From CAZDBA01 sp964503615 (lineage in GTDB: Bacteria; Planctomycetota; Planctomycetia; Pirellulales; Pirellulaceae), in contig CAZDBA010000180.1 in NCBI GenBank assembly GCA_964503615.1, forward strand, positions 1-9,456: 9,456 nucleotides of DNA, in the 5' to 3' direction. The notes beneath the pieces were generated by a model. That model saw only the letters and a list, made by a program, of their open reading frames with translations. It did no database searches and was not told where the DNA came from. This document shows positions 1 to 7,208 of the stretch, one piece after another; position 1 is the stretch's first letter; every line of letters begins with the position of its first letter. A program made the translations under genes and the position numbers.

Positions 1-45
1 AATCGCTGCTATTATTCAGTTTGAAATTTAACCACCGTATTTTCA

Positions 46-252
46 ATGACGTCAAAAAAAGGTTTCGGAATTGCCTGTTGCGTTCTGGCTGTGCTGTTGG
101 CAGGTTTAGGAATAAAAAACACCTTTATTTCACCCGAGATTCCCGTTGGTGATGAATCAGGGCTTGGGGTGAGCCAAATGGTGGGTTCATTTCTCCCTGC
201 CGTGTTGATTCTCGCGCTTGGGTTGAAGCTGTTACAAAAACCAAAGGATTAG
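46..252 (+). CDS. small two-helix membrane protein, function unknown
   Basis: A 68-residue protein that I cannot assign to a named family. It has a short basic N-terminus (TSKKG), a hydrophobic segment at about residues 7-23, a short polar loop rich in Pro, Asp and Gly (about 25-42), a second hydrophobic segment at about 46-64, and a basic tail (KLLQKPKD). This predicts two membrane helices in the inner membrane. The pattern of a G-x-x-LP motif entering a Gly/Leu-rich second helix is typical of small membrane proteins that are numerous in planctomycetes (general recollection, not a match). The ATG at 46 has no Shine-Dalgarno sequence before it. It converges on the GNAT gene with 94 bp between them, so it is probably not part of the export operon. 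It has no double-glycine leader, so it is a poor candidate for exported cargo. Confidence 0.6.
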   Translation: MTSKKGFGIACCVLAVLLAGLGIKNTFISPEIPVGDESGLGVSQMVGSFLPAVLILALGLKLLQKPKD

Positions 253-346
253 ATCGCCAATAGGCAAGTCGTGTGAGTCCTCAAATAGTGGACAATGAAG
301 TGATGCACGCAAAGGCGGCCTTCCGCAGGTTTCGTTGTTGAGACGT

Positions 347-1261
347 CTAATTTTGATTGGCGAGCCCTTTTGAAATCACGTCTAACTCAGTTACGGTCGT
401 ATCGAGGTAGCCGAACACTCGCCGCTCCATAAATTCATAGAACTTGTTTCCGTCTATGATCGCGCAACTCACTGGAACCGGTTCTTGCGTTTTAGAGATT
501 TCGATCAATCGGTGTGCGCAAAATTGAAACATTTTTAGCCCCGCCAGCGGGTACTCAGAAATCGCTTTTGCGAACATTGTCGAAAAGACGATCGGCCCTT
601 CGATCGCTTTTTGGGTGACCACCCAACCGATCAACTCTCCCTCAAATCGCAGTCCGAGGCTGGTGGGTTTGTGTAAATTTGAGGTGTCGCCTAAAGGGCT
701 GAGGATTTCGGGAAACCAACAGTCATCACTCTTCTCGACTTCTTTCAGTTTAGCCAGTTCGCCCTCAGTGACCTCATGCCAGGGGAAGACTTCCAGGCGA
801 TCGTCATTCAAATTTCGCTTCAACCAGGGAGCATCTGCAAGCTTCATCTCTGGGCCGCACATCGCCGTCAAAAATCGTTGTCGAACCGCTGGCATCCAGT
901 CGTTACATTTGAAAACGCCACGGATCGGTTCTGAATTCGAATTTGCAGAGAGGCTTGCCATAATCTTTACGGCGCCGTTCTCCCGACTGAACTGTTCTGC
1001 CATCACGACCAATTGCGTTGCGATGCCTTGTCTACGATGCGCTTTGCTTACGAAAACTGAATTTACATTAGCTCTACTTGATTCGATCCAACCCAATAGC
1101 AGCCCAACAGGCCCCTCCTCCGATTTGGCACCCAGTGCAATAAATAGCGCTGTCTCGAAATGTTCCTTCAATTTCGCGATTGCGTCCCGAGCCGCCAAAT
1201 GCGCGTATTGCTCAAGCGTTTCGATCGTTTGAATTTTCTCAAAGACGATTTTTGAATCCAA
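347..1261 (-). CDS. two-domain GNAT-family N-acetyltransferase-like protein
   Basis: A 304-residue protein. Residues about 5-135 form a recognisable GNAT domain: a strand with GLLLGWIE (53-60), then the motif A strand and pyrophosphate loop NSVFVSKAHRRQGIATQLV (67-85). There R76-R77-Q-G-I-A fits the Q/R-x-x-G-x-G/A acyl-CoA-binding signature, and a helix (VVMAEQFSREN) follows. The C-terminal half (about 155-295) repeats the general layout: a strand LGLRFEGELIGWVV (202-215), a long helix near 238-256 and a C-terminal F-Y-x-F-M-x-R-x-x-F segment. It lacks a clear acyl-CoA loop, so it is probably a degenerate second GNAT fold used for substrate binding. Family knowledge: GNAT enzymes move an acyl group from acyl-CoA to an amine. 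The substrate is unknown. The start is TTG at 1261, since an in-frame TAG lies two codons upstream and no ATG occurs before residue 87. It is transcribed away from the export operon across a 146-bp gap. It could be an unrelated housekeeping acetyltransferase or a peptide-tailoring enzyme. Confidence 0.85.
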   Translation of the reverse strand: MDSKIVFEKIQTIETLEQYAHLAARDAIAKLKEHFETALFIALGAKSEEGPVGLLLGWIESSRANVNSVFVSKAHRRQGIATQLVVMAEQFSRENGAVKIMASLSANSNSEPIRGVFKCNDWMPAVRQRFLTAMCGPEMKLADAPWLKRNLNDDRLEVFPWHEVTEGELAKLKEVEKSDDCWFPEILSPLGDTSNLHKPTSLGLRFEGELIGWVVTQKAIEGPIVFSTMFAKAISEYPLAGLKMFQFCAHRLIEISKTQEPVPVSCAIIDGNKFYEFMERRVFGYLDTTVTELDVISKGLANQN

Positions 1262-1407
1262 CTTCTACTCGCTTTTCAAATCGCGGTTGTAACGGTTTTA
1301 CCTATTGTGTCGGGAAGAGAACCAAACCCCTTCGAACCGTTGGTTTTGGAGACCGACGATTGTGAATCTTCCAGTGTAATATGGAAACTTCTCAATTCCA
1401 CTTTTAG
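1262..1407. promoter_or_regulatory. divergent intergenic region upstream of GNAT gene and export operon
   Basis: These 146 bp separate the 5' ends of the GNAT gene and the HlyD gene, so promoters for both should lie here or just inside the genes. No convincing -35/-10 pair is visible. The best -10-like hexamer for the + strand is TAATAT at 1377-1382, with no matching -35. The stretch also holds an eight-codon ATG frame (1381-1407) that ends in TAG directly before, and in frame with, the first possible HlyD start. The role is inferred from position only. Confidence 0.4.
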
Positions 1408-1422
1408 TTGTACGAATTTCGC

Positions 1423-2874
1423 ATGCCCGACCCAGGCACCCATTCGGAACCTGAGTATCCTGTAGATCGTTTTGACAATCCTACGACGGGAGTCCGCGCG
1501 CGAGGTTGGTTGTTACTGGTGGCGTTGGCTGTTCTGGCCAGCGTTTCTATCTATTGGGCCTTTACCGCACAGATCCCGGTTACGGTGCAGTCGCAAGGGA
1601 TTTTGCTATACCCGACTGGTGTCTCGAACATCGAAGCTAACTATTCAGGAATTGCAAAACAGGTCCTTGTCGCCAGAGGGGAGCTAGTTCAAGCGGGTGA
1701 AGTTTTGATCGAGCTGAATCTGCCTGATCTTAAAATGGAAATCGAGAAAGCCGAAACGGCTCTCATGTCCAAGTCCAAATTGAATGAAGAAGCTGCATCG
1801 GCGTCTGAGAAACGGCTGAGCGACGAAAAAGAACTTGCCGCCAAACGACAGGCAAGCAAAACGGATGCGATCGCCACCATCCAGCAGTTGATCGAAAGCA
1901 ATTTGCGAGTAAGTCAGACGAGCATTGCAACTCAGGAAGTGGAGATCACAAAGGCCACAACCCGCTCGCAGGAGTTCCTGAATCAGCTGAAATCGCAACG
2001 AGTCCGCTTGCAAGACTCAGTCGATCGGAAGTTGGCAACCCAGTCAGAGCTCACCTTTCTGGACAACGAAATACTCGATGCTACAAACCGATTATCCCTT
2101 CTCGAAGAACGTCGCAATGGGCTGGAACTTCAAAAACTTAAAACGGATCAGACGTTGGCCGATCTGAAAAGGCGGGTTGCCGAGCTAAAGTTGGCTGATT
2201 CAGAAATCGCAACCGGATTGTTTCGTTTGCAACGAACAATTTCCGCCGAGTTGGTTTCACGGGAGGCGGAAATTCAGGCCAGCACAGAGATCCTTGAAAA
2301 CCTCCGTTTGCAGTATGACTCGCTACGTTTTGTGAGAGCGCCTCGTTCAGGAATCGTGATCGAATTACCGATCGCAGTTGGCCAAACCGTCTCGGGCGGG
2401 GAAGTGATCGCCACGATTGCGAACAAGCCGACGACTGAAGAAGAACAACCGCTTCACGTCATATCATTTTTCCCACTCGCTTTGGGTAAGCAAGTCAATC
2501 TGGCCGATGCCGCTTTTATCACACCTACGACGATCCAGCGAGAACGTTTTGGTAGTATCGAAGCCGAAGTCGATCTCGTTTACTCGCTGCCTGTGTCAGC
2601 GGGAGAAGCGATTCACACGATTGGAAACCAGGAAGTCCTGCGTCCGTTTTTTAATCACGGCGGCCTGTTAGGAATCCAAGCCAAACTTCTGACAAAAGAG
2701 GATGGTAGCTTGGCTTGGACGGGCGACAATACTCCGCCTACGCCTACCGCCGGTACTACCGTTGCGGTTCGAATCGTTGTGGAGCGACGGAAGCCGATTT
2801 CCTACTTGCTTCCGTTTCTAAATCGCTCGGTATTCGGAACAGAGACCGAGCTTCCCAACGGGGCAGGGGGATAG
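1423..2874 (+). CDS. HlyD-family membrane fusion protein of an NHLM-type peptide exporter
   Basis: The periplasmic adaptor that should link the inner-membrane ABC transporters to an outer-membrane channel. Numbered from ATG 1423 (483 residues), it has a cytoplasmic N-terminus ending in VRARGW, one membrane helix at about 27-48, a first lipoyl half-domain (about 67-98, with a G-E-L-V-x-A-G-E-V-L turn), a long Lys/Glu/Leu/Gln-rich coiled coil (about 101-300), the second lipoyl half (about 301-335, APRSGIVIELPIAVGQTVSG) and a beta domain. The C-terminal region carries the marks of the NHLM HlyD family (TIGR03794): I-T-P-T-T-I-Q-R-E-R-F-G-S-I, then V-x-S-L-P, a late L-A-W-T-G, and T-A-G-T before RRKPISYLLPFL. 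The in-frame TTG at 1408 would add five residues. ATG is preferred, although neither start has a Shine-Dalgarno sequence. The gene is first in the operon, with 4 bp between its stop and the next start. Confidence 0.93.
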   Translation: MPDPGTHSEPEYPVDRFDNPTTGVRARGWLLLVALAVLASVSIYWAFTAQIPVTVQSQGILLYPTGVSNIEANYSGIAKQVLVARGELVQAGEVLIELNLPDLKMEIEKAETALMSKSKLNEEAASASEKRLSDEKELAAKRQASKTDAIATIQQLIESNLRVSQTSIATQEVEITKATTRSQEFLNQLKSQRVRLQDSVDRKLATQSELTFLDNEILDATNRLSLLEERRNGLELQKLKTDQTLADLKRRVAELKLADSEIATGLFRLQRTISAELVSREAEIQASTEILENLRLQYDSLRFVRAPRSGIVIELPIAVGQTVSGGEVIATIANKPTTEEEQPLHVISFFPLALGKQVNLADAAFITPTTIQRERFGSIEAEVDLVYSLPVSAGEAIHTIGNQEVLRPFFNHGGLLGIQAKLLTKEDGSLAWTGDNTPPTPTAGTTVAVRIVVERRKPISYLLPFLNRSVFGTETELPNGAGG

Positions 2875-2878
2875 GCTC

Positions 2879-5071
2879 ATGCAGAAGCGGACACCTGACA
2901 GAAGGCAGATCGACTCTGCAGAATGTGGTGCTGCATGCATGGGCAGCCTACTGCAATTCCACGGCCGTTACGTGCCGCCACCGGTTATTCGCGAAAAGTG
3001 CGAAGTCAACCGAGACGGGAGCCGCGCAGCCGCACTCATTCGAGCGGCTCGTTTCTATGGCTTGGATGGCAAAGGATTCCGTGCCACGGCTCAGCAAATC
3101 GATCAACTGACTTTGCCTGCCGTCATCCACTGGCGAAATTCACACTTTGTTATTCTGGAAGGGTTCGACAAACGACACGTTTACATCAATGATCCGGCGG
3201 CCGGACATCGGCGGATCAGTTGGAGGCAGTTTGAAGCTCGTTACAGCGGCGTCGCGCTGACTTTTTCTCGCACAGAACATTTTCAGCCTGGTGGTCGCCC
3301 GCCGCGATTGCTGTCCAGCTTGTTTTCTCGATTGGAAAACCGCGCAGGTGTGATCGCATATTGCTTGATTGCCGCGTTGATTGCGACCGTGCCTACTTTG
3401 TTTTTTGCAATCGGCTGCCGCGTGTTTGTGGATGATTGTATTGTTCGTGGTGACCATTATCCTGCGCGGCCGCTGCTTTGGATCTTGCTGGTGGCGACGC
3501 TGGTTCAATCTTTCCTTTTTTGGATCAAAGCCACCACGCTTCGCAATCTACGAGTTTCACTCAAGCAATCGATGAGCCGCAATTTCCTGACGCGGTTGAT
3601 GGAAAAGCCGATCCTCTATTTCACCAAACGGTTCTCCTCCGAAGTCGCGTGCCGTGTTCGCTTGAACGATCGCGTTGCCGAGTCGATTTCTCATTTGGCG
3701 TTGGATACCTTGGCCGGTTTGATCGCTAGTGTCTGTTACGCAATTGTATTGTTTGCGCTCTGCCCTTTGTTGGCTTTGATCGCGATCATTCTTATCTCGC
3801 TTAACCTTTTGATTGTTCGGATGGCGAATCGACAGCGGACTGAATTGTCTCAGCAGATGGCGATTAGCGAAGGGCGAATGCTAGGTGTGGCGATTGAAAC
3901 CGCGAACTCGATCGAGATGGTGCAGGGCGGCTCGCTGCAAGAATTCTCATATAAGCGATGGCATCACCATTGGCGGGAGACGGTCCAAACTGAATTGAAC
4001 ATCGAAACTTCGAACACAATGATTGGATCGTTCAGCAAATTTTCGACGTTGCTGGCCAGCACGGCGATTATCGGGCTGGGGTGCTTGTTGGTTATTCAAG
4101 GTCAAACGACGCTTGGAACCTTGATCGCATTTCAAGTGATCTCGCCGTTCCTAATGATGCCGATTGTAAAGGCGGTTGAGGCAATTAGCTTTTTCCAAAC
4201 TCTTCTTGGGGACCTCGCCAAACTGGACGATGTCATCGAATCAGAGCTGGAGTTTGAACAGCAGCCCGATTCCGATTCTTCAGAAGAAGAACAACTTGAA
4301 AATGAAAATTTGGATTCAGGATCTAACGAACCTGATGCTGTTACAGAACTTGTCGCAAACGAGATTTGTTTTGGGTTTCGAGCAGACGGGACAGGTTTGT
4401 TGGATCGTGTTTCGGTGGATGTTGGAAAAGGGCAGTGGCTCGGGTTGGCAGGGCAAAGCGGTTCTGGCAAGTCGACGTTGGCTCGAATCCTGGGGGGACT
4501 TTATCCAGCAACCCAGGGCTCAGTCAGGATCGGTTCAAATGACTTTTCCGATATTGGCTCAGCGAAGCGTGCCCAGTTGGTGGGCTATGTAGACCAACAG
4601 AGTGTTCTGTTTCCCGGTACACTGCGAGAGAATTTTTGCTTTGGCATTGAGACGAGGTCCGACGAAGAGATCCTAGCCGTTTGCGACGAACTGAACCTGC
4701 TGGAGTTGGTGCAATCCTTCCCTGGTGGATTGGGTGGAACGATCGTAGGCAATGGAACGAACGTCAGCGGCGGCGAGCGGCAGCGAATCGACATCGCTCG
4801 AACCTTGCTGGCCAATCCACCCATTCTGATTCTGGACGAGGGAACCAGTGCGCTGGATCAAGCCACGGAGCAAGCTGTTATCGACGCCATTCGTCGCCGC
4901 GGCACAACATGCGTGATGGTCAGTCATCGGCTTTCAATCCTTGAAGAGTGTGACACGATCATGTTGCTGGAAGCTGGTAACGAAGTCGCTAGAGGTTCGC
5001 ATCAAGAATTGGCATCGAGCTCTCCTGAGTATCAGAACATTCTCGATCAAGATGGAGACGAGAATGAGTAA
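2879..5071 (+). CDS. C39 peptidase-containing ABC transporter, NHLM ABC1 type
   Basis: A 730-residue inner-membrane exporter that should cut the leader from a peptide precursor and pump out the core. An N-terminal C39 domain (1-135) keeps the expected catalytic residues: Q10 (oxyanion hole), C16 in the SAECGAAC motif, H89 in SHFVILEG and D105 in INDPAAG. The C39 sequence, including HGRYVP, RAARFYGLDGKGFR and FQPGGRPP, follows the NHLM peptidase/ABC family (TIGR03796). About six membrane helices span 157-430. An unusually acidic linker (about 454-486, 14 Asp/Glu and no Lys/Arg) precedes the nucleotide-binding domain. That domain has Walker A GQSGSGKST (525-533), Q-loop YVDQQ, signature VSGGERQ (629-635), Walker B ILILDE (649-654), D-loop SALD and H-loop H683, so it should hydrolyse ATP. 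An AGGGGG at 2865-2870, 8 nt before the ATG, is a fair ribosome-binding site. It overlaps the next gene by 8 bp. Confidence 0.97.
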   Translation: MQKRTPDRRQIDSAECGAACMGSLLQFHGRYVPPPVIREKCEVNRDGSRAAALIRAARFYGLDGKGFRATAQQIDQLTLPAVIHWRNSHFVILEGFDKRHVYINDPAAGHRRISWRQFEARYSGVALTFSRTEHFQPGGRPPRLLSSLFSRLENRAGVIAYCLIAALIATVPTLFFAIGCRVFVDDCIVRGDHYPARPLLWILLVATLVQSFLFWIKATTLRNLRVSLKQSMSRNFLTRLMEKPILYFTKRFSSEVACRVRLNDRVAESISHLALDTLAGLIASVCYAIVLFALCPLLALIAIILISLNLLIVRMANRQRTELSQQMAISEGRMLGVAIETANSIEMVQGGSLQEFSYKRWHHHWRETVQTELNIETSNTMIGSFSKFSTLLASTAIIGLGCLLVIQGQTTLGTLIAFQVISPFLMMPIVKAVEAISFFQTLLGDLAKLDDVIESELEFEQQPDSDSSEEEQLENENLDSGSNEPDAVTELVANEICFGFRADGTGLLDRVSVDVGKGQWLGLAGQSGSGKSTLARILGGLYPATQGSVRIGSNDFSDIGSAKRAQLVGYVDQQSVLFPGTLRENFCFGIETRSDEEILAVCDELNLLELVQSFPGGLGGTIVGNGTNVSGGERQRIDIARTLLANPPILILDEGTSALDQATEQAVIDAIRRRGTTCVMVSHRLSILEECDTIMLLEAGNEVARGSHQELASSSPEYQNILDQDGDENE
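5054..5057 (+). promoter_or_regulatory. Shine-Dalgarno GGAG deciding the ABC2 start
   Basis: GGAG lies 6 nt before the ATG at 5064 and inside the 3' end of the ABC1 gene. Two in-frame ATGs are possible, 5052 and 5064. Only 5064 has this motif at a normal distance, and it gives an 8-bp overlap (ATGAGTAA) with the upstream stop, which suggests translational coupling. Confidence 0.6.
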
Positions 5072-7208
5072 TGTCGCTCCAGAGACGAGCCGGAACAGCT
5101 CTGAAAACGAAAACACACATCCTATAAATTGGGAGATGATTTCGTTCGATGACGATCTGCGAAACGATTTGAAATCTGCGCTGGAAGTGGTGCAGCAACG
5201 AAACGATATTCAGATTGAATACAGTGGGCTTGCCGAATCTGAGTTAGCTTCGGCGTTGTCAGAGGTTTCGGTTCAGTCAGGCGTTCCCATACATCGTGTC
5301 CGTTTGCGTCCCGGTTGGCACCGCGCAAACCATGGTGACATGTTGGTTTTGGTGAATCAAAACAACCAGCCCAGACTTTGCGCATTGCTCCATGCAAACA
5401 GTGGTTACATCGTTCATGACTTTCGCCAAGGTTCAGTCAAAAAGCTGGACGCAGCCACTCGCAAACAGCTTGCGCCGTTTGGTTGGACTGTGGTTCGAAC
5501 TTTCGAGAACTCGGAATCGTTTCAGGGCAAATTCTCGCAGCAACCGATTTTACTGGGGGAGCTGTTTAAGTACCTTCTGCACGGCATCCGCAAGCACAGC
5601 AAATTGTTGTTGATGACGATCGTTGCTTCGATCGGTTTGAGCTTTATAGCTCCGCTTGCTTTCAAGCAGTTGATCGATATCGCCGTGCCTGTTGCCGATG
5701 CAGATTTGGTGATTGCGGTGACCGCTGCGTTAGTGTTCGTGAACGTGTCTGAAGCTTTGCTGGGGTTTTTGCAAGCTCAAACGTTGCTGATTGCTCGATC
5801 GTTATTGACTCAGTCGGCTCAGGAATCGTTGTGGTGGCGTGTAATCCACCTTCCCTTTTCGTTTTTTCGCAACCGATCCAGCGGTGAGCTTGTTCATCAA
5901 AGCATGATGTTCGCTGCGATTAGCAAAGGGATCGGGACACATATCGTTCAGGCCGGCATGGCGGGAATGATTGCATTGTTTAGCGGATTGTTTGCTCTCT
6001 GGCTTTCTCCCAAATTGATGCTTTATGCGGCTCCATTGGCTGTTATCGAAGCGGTCGTGGTTGCTGTGTTGATCGCTCGTATCCGTCGTCGAACGTTGCG
6101 ACTGGAAACTTATCGGGCAAAATTGTCGGGGCAAGTCACTTGTCAGTTGAACGGTATTATCAAGATTCAATCGGCGGGTGCAGAAAAGAGTGCAAGCCAG
6201 CAAAGTCATGAATTGAACGAAGTGACGATTCGCGAGGATGCAAAGATACAATTTCTGGAAGACGTGCGGGGCTCACTGGCGATCTTGCTGCCGGCTATTA
6301 GCATGCTGATCATTTTTATGATCGGGTTTTCGGGAGTGACTCAAGCCAACTCGGTTCTTGGCTTGGGCACCTTTGTTGCCTTCATCGGCGTGTATCGAAC
6401 GTTTACTTCGGGAATTTCTGGGATCGCCAATTTGGCCGCCGAGCTAGTTGGAGCTCGTGAACAACTGAGATTGGTCCGCCCGTTTTTGAACGCGGTTCCG
6501 ATCGACTCTCGCAAGCAAACTGATGTGGGACGTTTGTCCGGTGCCGTTCGTTTTCAAGATGTGTACTTTTCTTACAATCGAGATTCTGCCAATGGAGTTC
6601 GAAACGTAAACTTTGAGTGTAGGCCGGGTGAGTTCCTTGGATTGGTCGGAGATTCCGGGAGTGGAAAATCTACCATCATTCGGCTGATTTTCGGATTGGA
6701 AGCGGATTATACAGGCCAGATTCTGTTGGACGGCCTCGATATTCGCAATTTGAATATGCAACGCGCTCGCAAAGAGATCGGCTTTGTCTTGCAGACTTCG
6801 AAATTGTTCGATGGAACGATTCGAGACAATATTTGCATAGGCCGACGTGCGGCGACCGATCAAGTGCTGAAGGCGTTAGAGAGAGTTGAATTGCGGGAAA
6901 CGGTTGAGGGACTTCCACTGGGATTGGAAACTCCCGTATCTCAAGGAGGAGGTAATTTCTCCGGCGGACAAGCTCAAAGACTTCTAATTGCCCGCGCGAT
7001 TTTGGATTCGCCACGTATGCTGGTGTTCGACGAGTCACTCAATGGGTTGGATCGTGGGCAGCAGATCCGTATTCTCGATCGAGTCAATCATGAGCTGGGG
7101 TGCACTTTGATCGTTGTTTCCCATCGAAGGGATATCTTCAACAATGCCGATCGACTCTACCGGGTGACCGATAACGGACTGGACTGTTTGCGGGCACCCG
7201 AGGCCTGA
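5064..7208 (+). CDS. peptidase-less ABC transporter, NHLM ABC2 type
   Basis: A 714-residue ABC exporter with fused membrane and ATPase domains, the likely partner of the peptidase ABC transporter. The N-terminal 165 residues resemble a C39-like fold that has lost catalysis: PGWHRANHGDMLVLV, CALLHANSGYIVHDFRQG (106-123) and LAPFGW are arranged as in NHLM ABC2 proteins (TIGR03797), with no nucleophile motif or HFV/NDP motifs. About six membrane helices follow, between 179 and 447. The nucleotide-binding domain has Walker A GDSGSGKST (529-537), Q-loop FVLQTSK, signature FSGGQAQ (632-638), Walker B MLVFDE (652-657) and H687, so ATPase activity is expected. The D-loop is unusual: SLNGLD in place of TSALD. 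Translation is probably coupled to the upstream gene. Its last 57 codons are antisense to the TolC-like gene, and no terminator follows the stop at 7208. As in related systems it may work as a second transporter or as a heteromeric partner; which one cannot be read from the sequence. Confidence 0.95.
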   Translation: MSNVAPETSRNSSENENTHPINWEMISFDDDLRNDLKSALEVVQQRNDIQIEYSGLAESELASALSEVSVQSGVPIHRVRLRPGWHRANHGDMLVLVNQNNQPRLCALLHANSGYIVHDFRQGSVKKLDAATRKQLAPFGWTVVRTFENSESFQGKFSQQPILLGELFKYLLHGIRKHSKLLLMTIVASIGLSFIAPLAFKQLIDIAVPVADADLVIAVTAALVFVNVSEALLGFLQAQTLLIARSLLTQSAQESLWWRVIHLPFSFFRNRSSGELVHQSMMFAAISKGIGTHIVQAGMAGMIALFSGLFALWLSPKLMLYAAPLAVIEAVVVAVLIARIRRRTLRLETYRAKLSGQVTCQLNGIIKIQSAGAEKSASQQSHELNEVTIREDAKIQFLEDVRGSLAILLPAISMLIIFMIGFSGVTQANSVLGLGTFVAFIGVYRTFTSGISGIANLAAELVGAREQLRLVRPFLNAVPIDSRKQTDVGRLSGAVRFQDVYFSYNRDSANGVRNVNFECRPGEFLGLVGDSGSGKSTIIRLIFGLEADYTGQILLDGLDIRNLNMQRARKEIGFVLQTSKLFDGTIRDNICIGRRAATDQVLKALERVELRETVEGLPLGLETPVSQGGGNFSGGQAQRLLIARAILDSPRMLVFDESLNGLDRGQQIRILDRVNHELGCTLIVVSHRRDIFNNADRLYRVTDNGLDCLRAPEA
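7035..7208. other. 174-bp antisense overlap of two coding regions
   Basis: The 3' ends of the ABC2 gene (+, residues 658-714, including the D-loop and H-loop) and of the TolC-like gene (-, residues 402-458) occupy the same DNA. Codons on the two strands are in register, so codon position 1 of one gene pairs with position 3 of the other. The TolC-like stop TGA is the complement of the TCA serine codon that follows the Walker B glutamate. Both frames are open without interruption throughout. Confidence 0.85.

Noticed and set aside
46..252. Small membrane protein as the exported cargo peptide
   Set aside because: Two membrane helices, no leader with GG or GA, no NHLP or Nif11 features, and it is separated from the exporter by a gene on the other strand.
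315..326. GCGG-cctt-CCGC hairpin between the convergent first two genes, considered as a terminator
   Set aside because: The stem is only four base pairs and no run of T follows on either strand.
615..1232. 205-codon open frame on the + strand
   Set aside because: Fully antisense to the GNAT gene, which has recognisable family motifs. The + translation is Ser/Pro/Arg-rich with no domain.
1354..1382. Promoter with TAATAT at 1377-1382 for the exporter operon
   Set aside because: No acceptable -35 hexamer at 15-19 bp, so the -10 resemblance alone is not enough.
1276..1401. GTG-started 41-codon frame on the - strand in the divergent gap, considered as a precursor peptide
   Set aside because: No ribosome-binding site, no leader similarity, and no clear double-glycine site followed by a core. 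A frame this short is expected by chance.
5052..5063. Earlier in-frame ATG for the ABC2 gene
   Set aside because: The GGAG that fits the ATG at 5064 overlaps this earlier start and cannot serve it. The 8-bp overlap at 5064 is the more usual coupling geometry.
5802..6251. 149-codon open frame on the - strand
   Set aside because: Lies inside the membrane domain of the ABC2 gene and has the low-complexity look of an antisense shadow.
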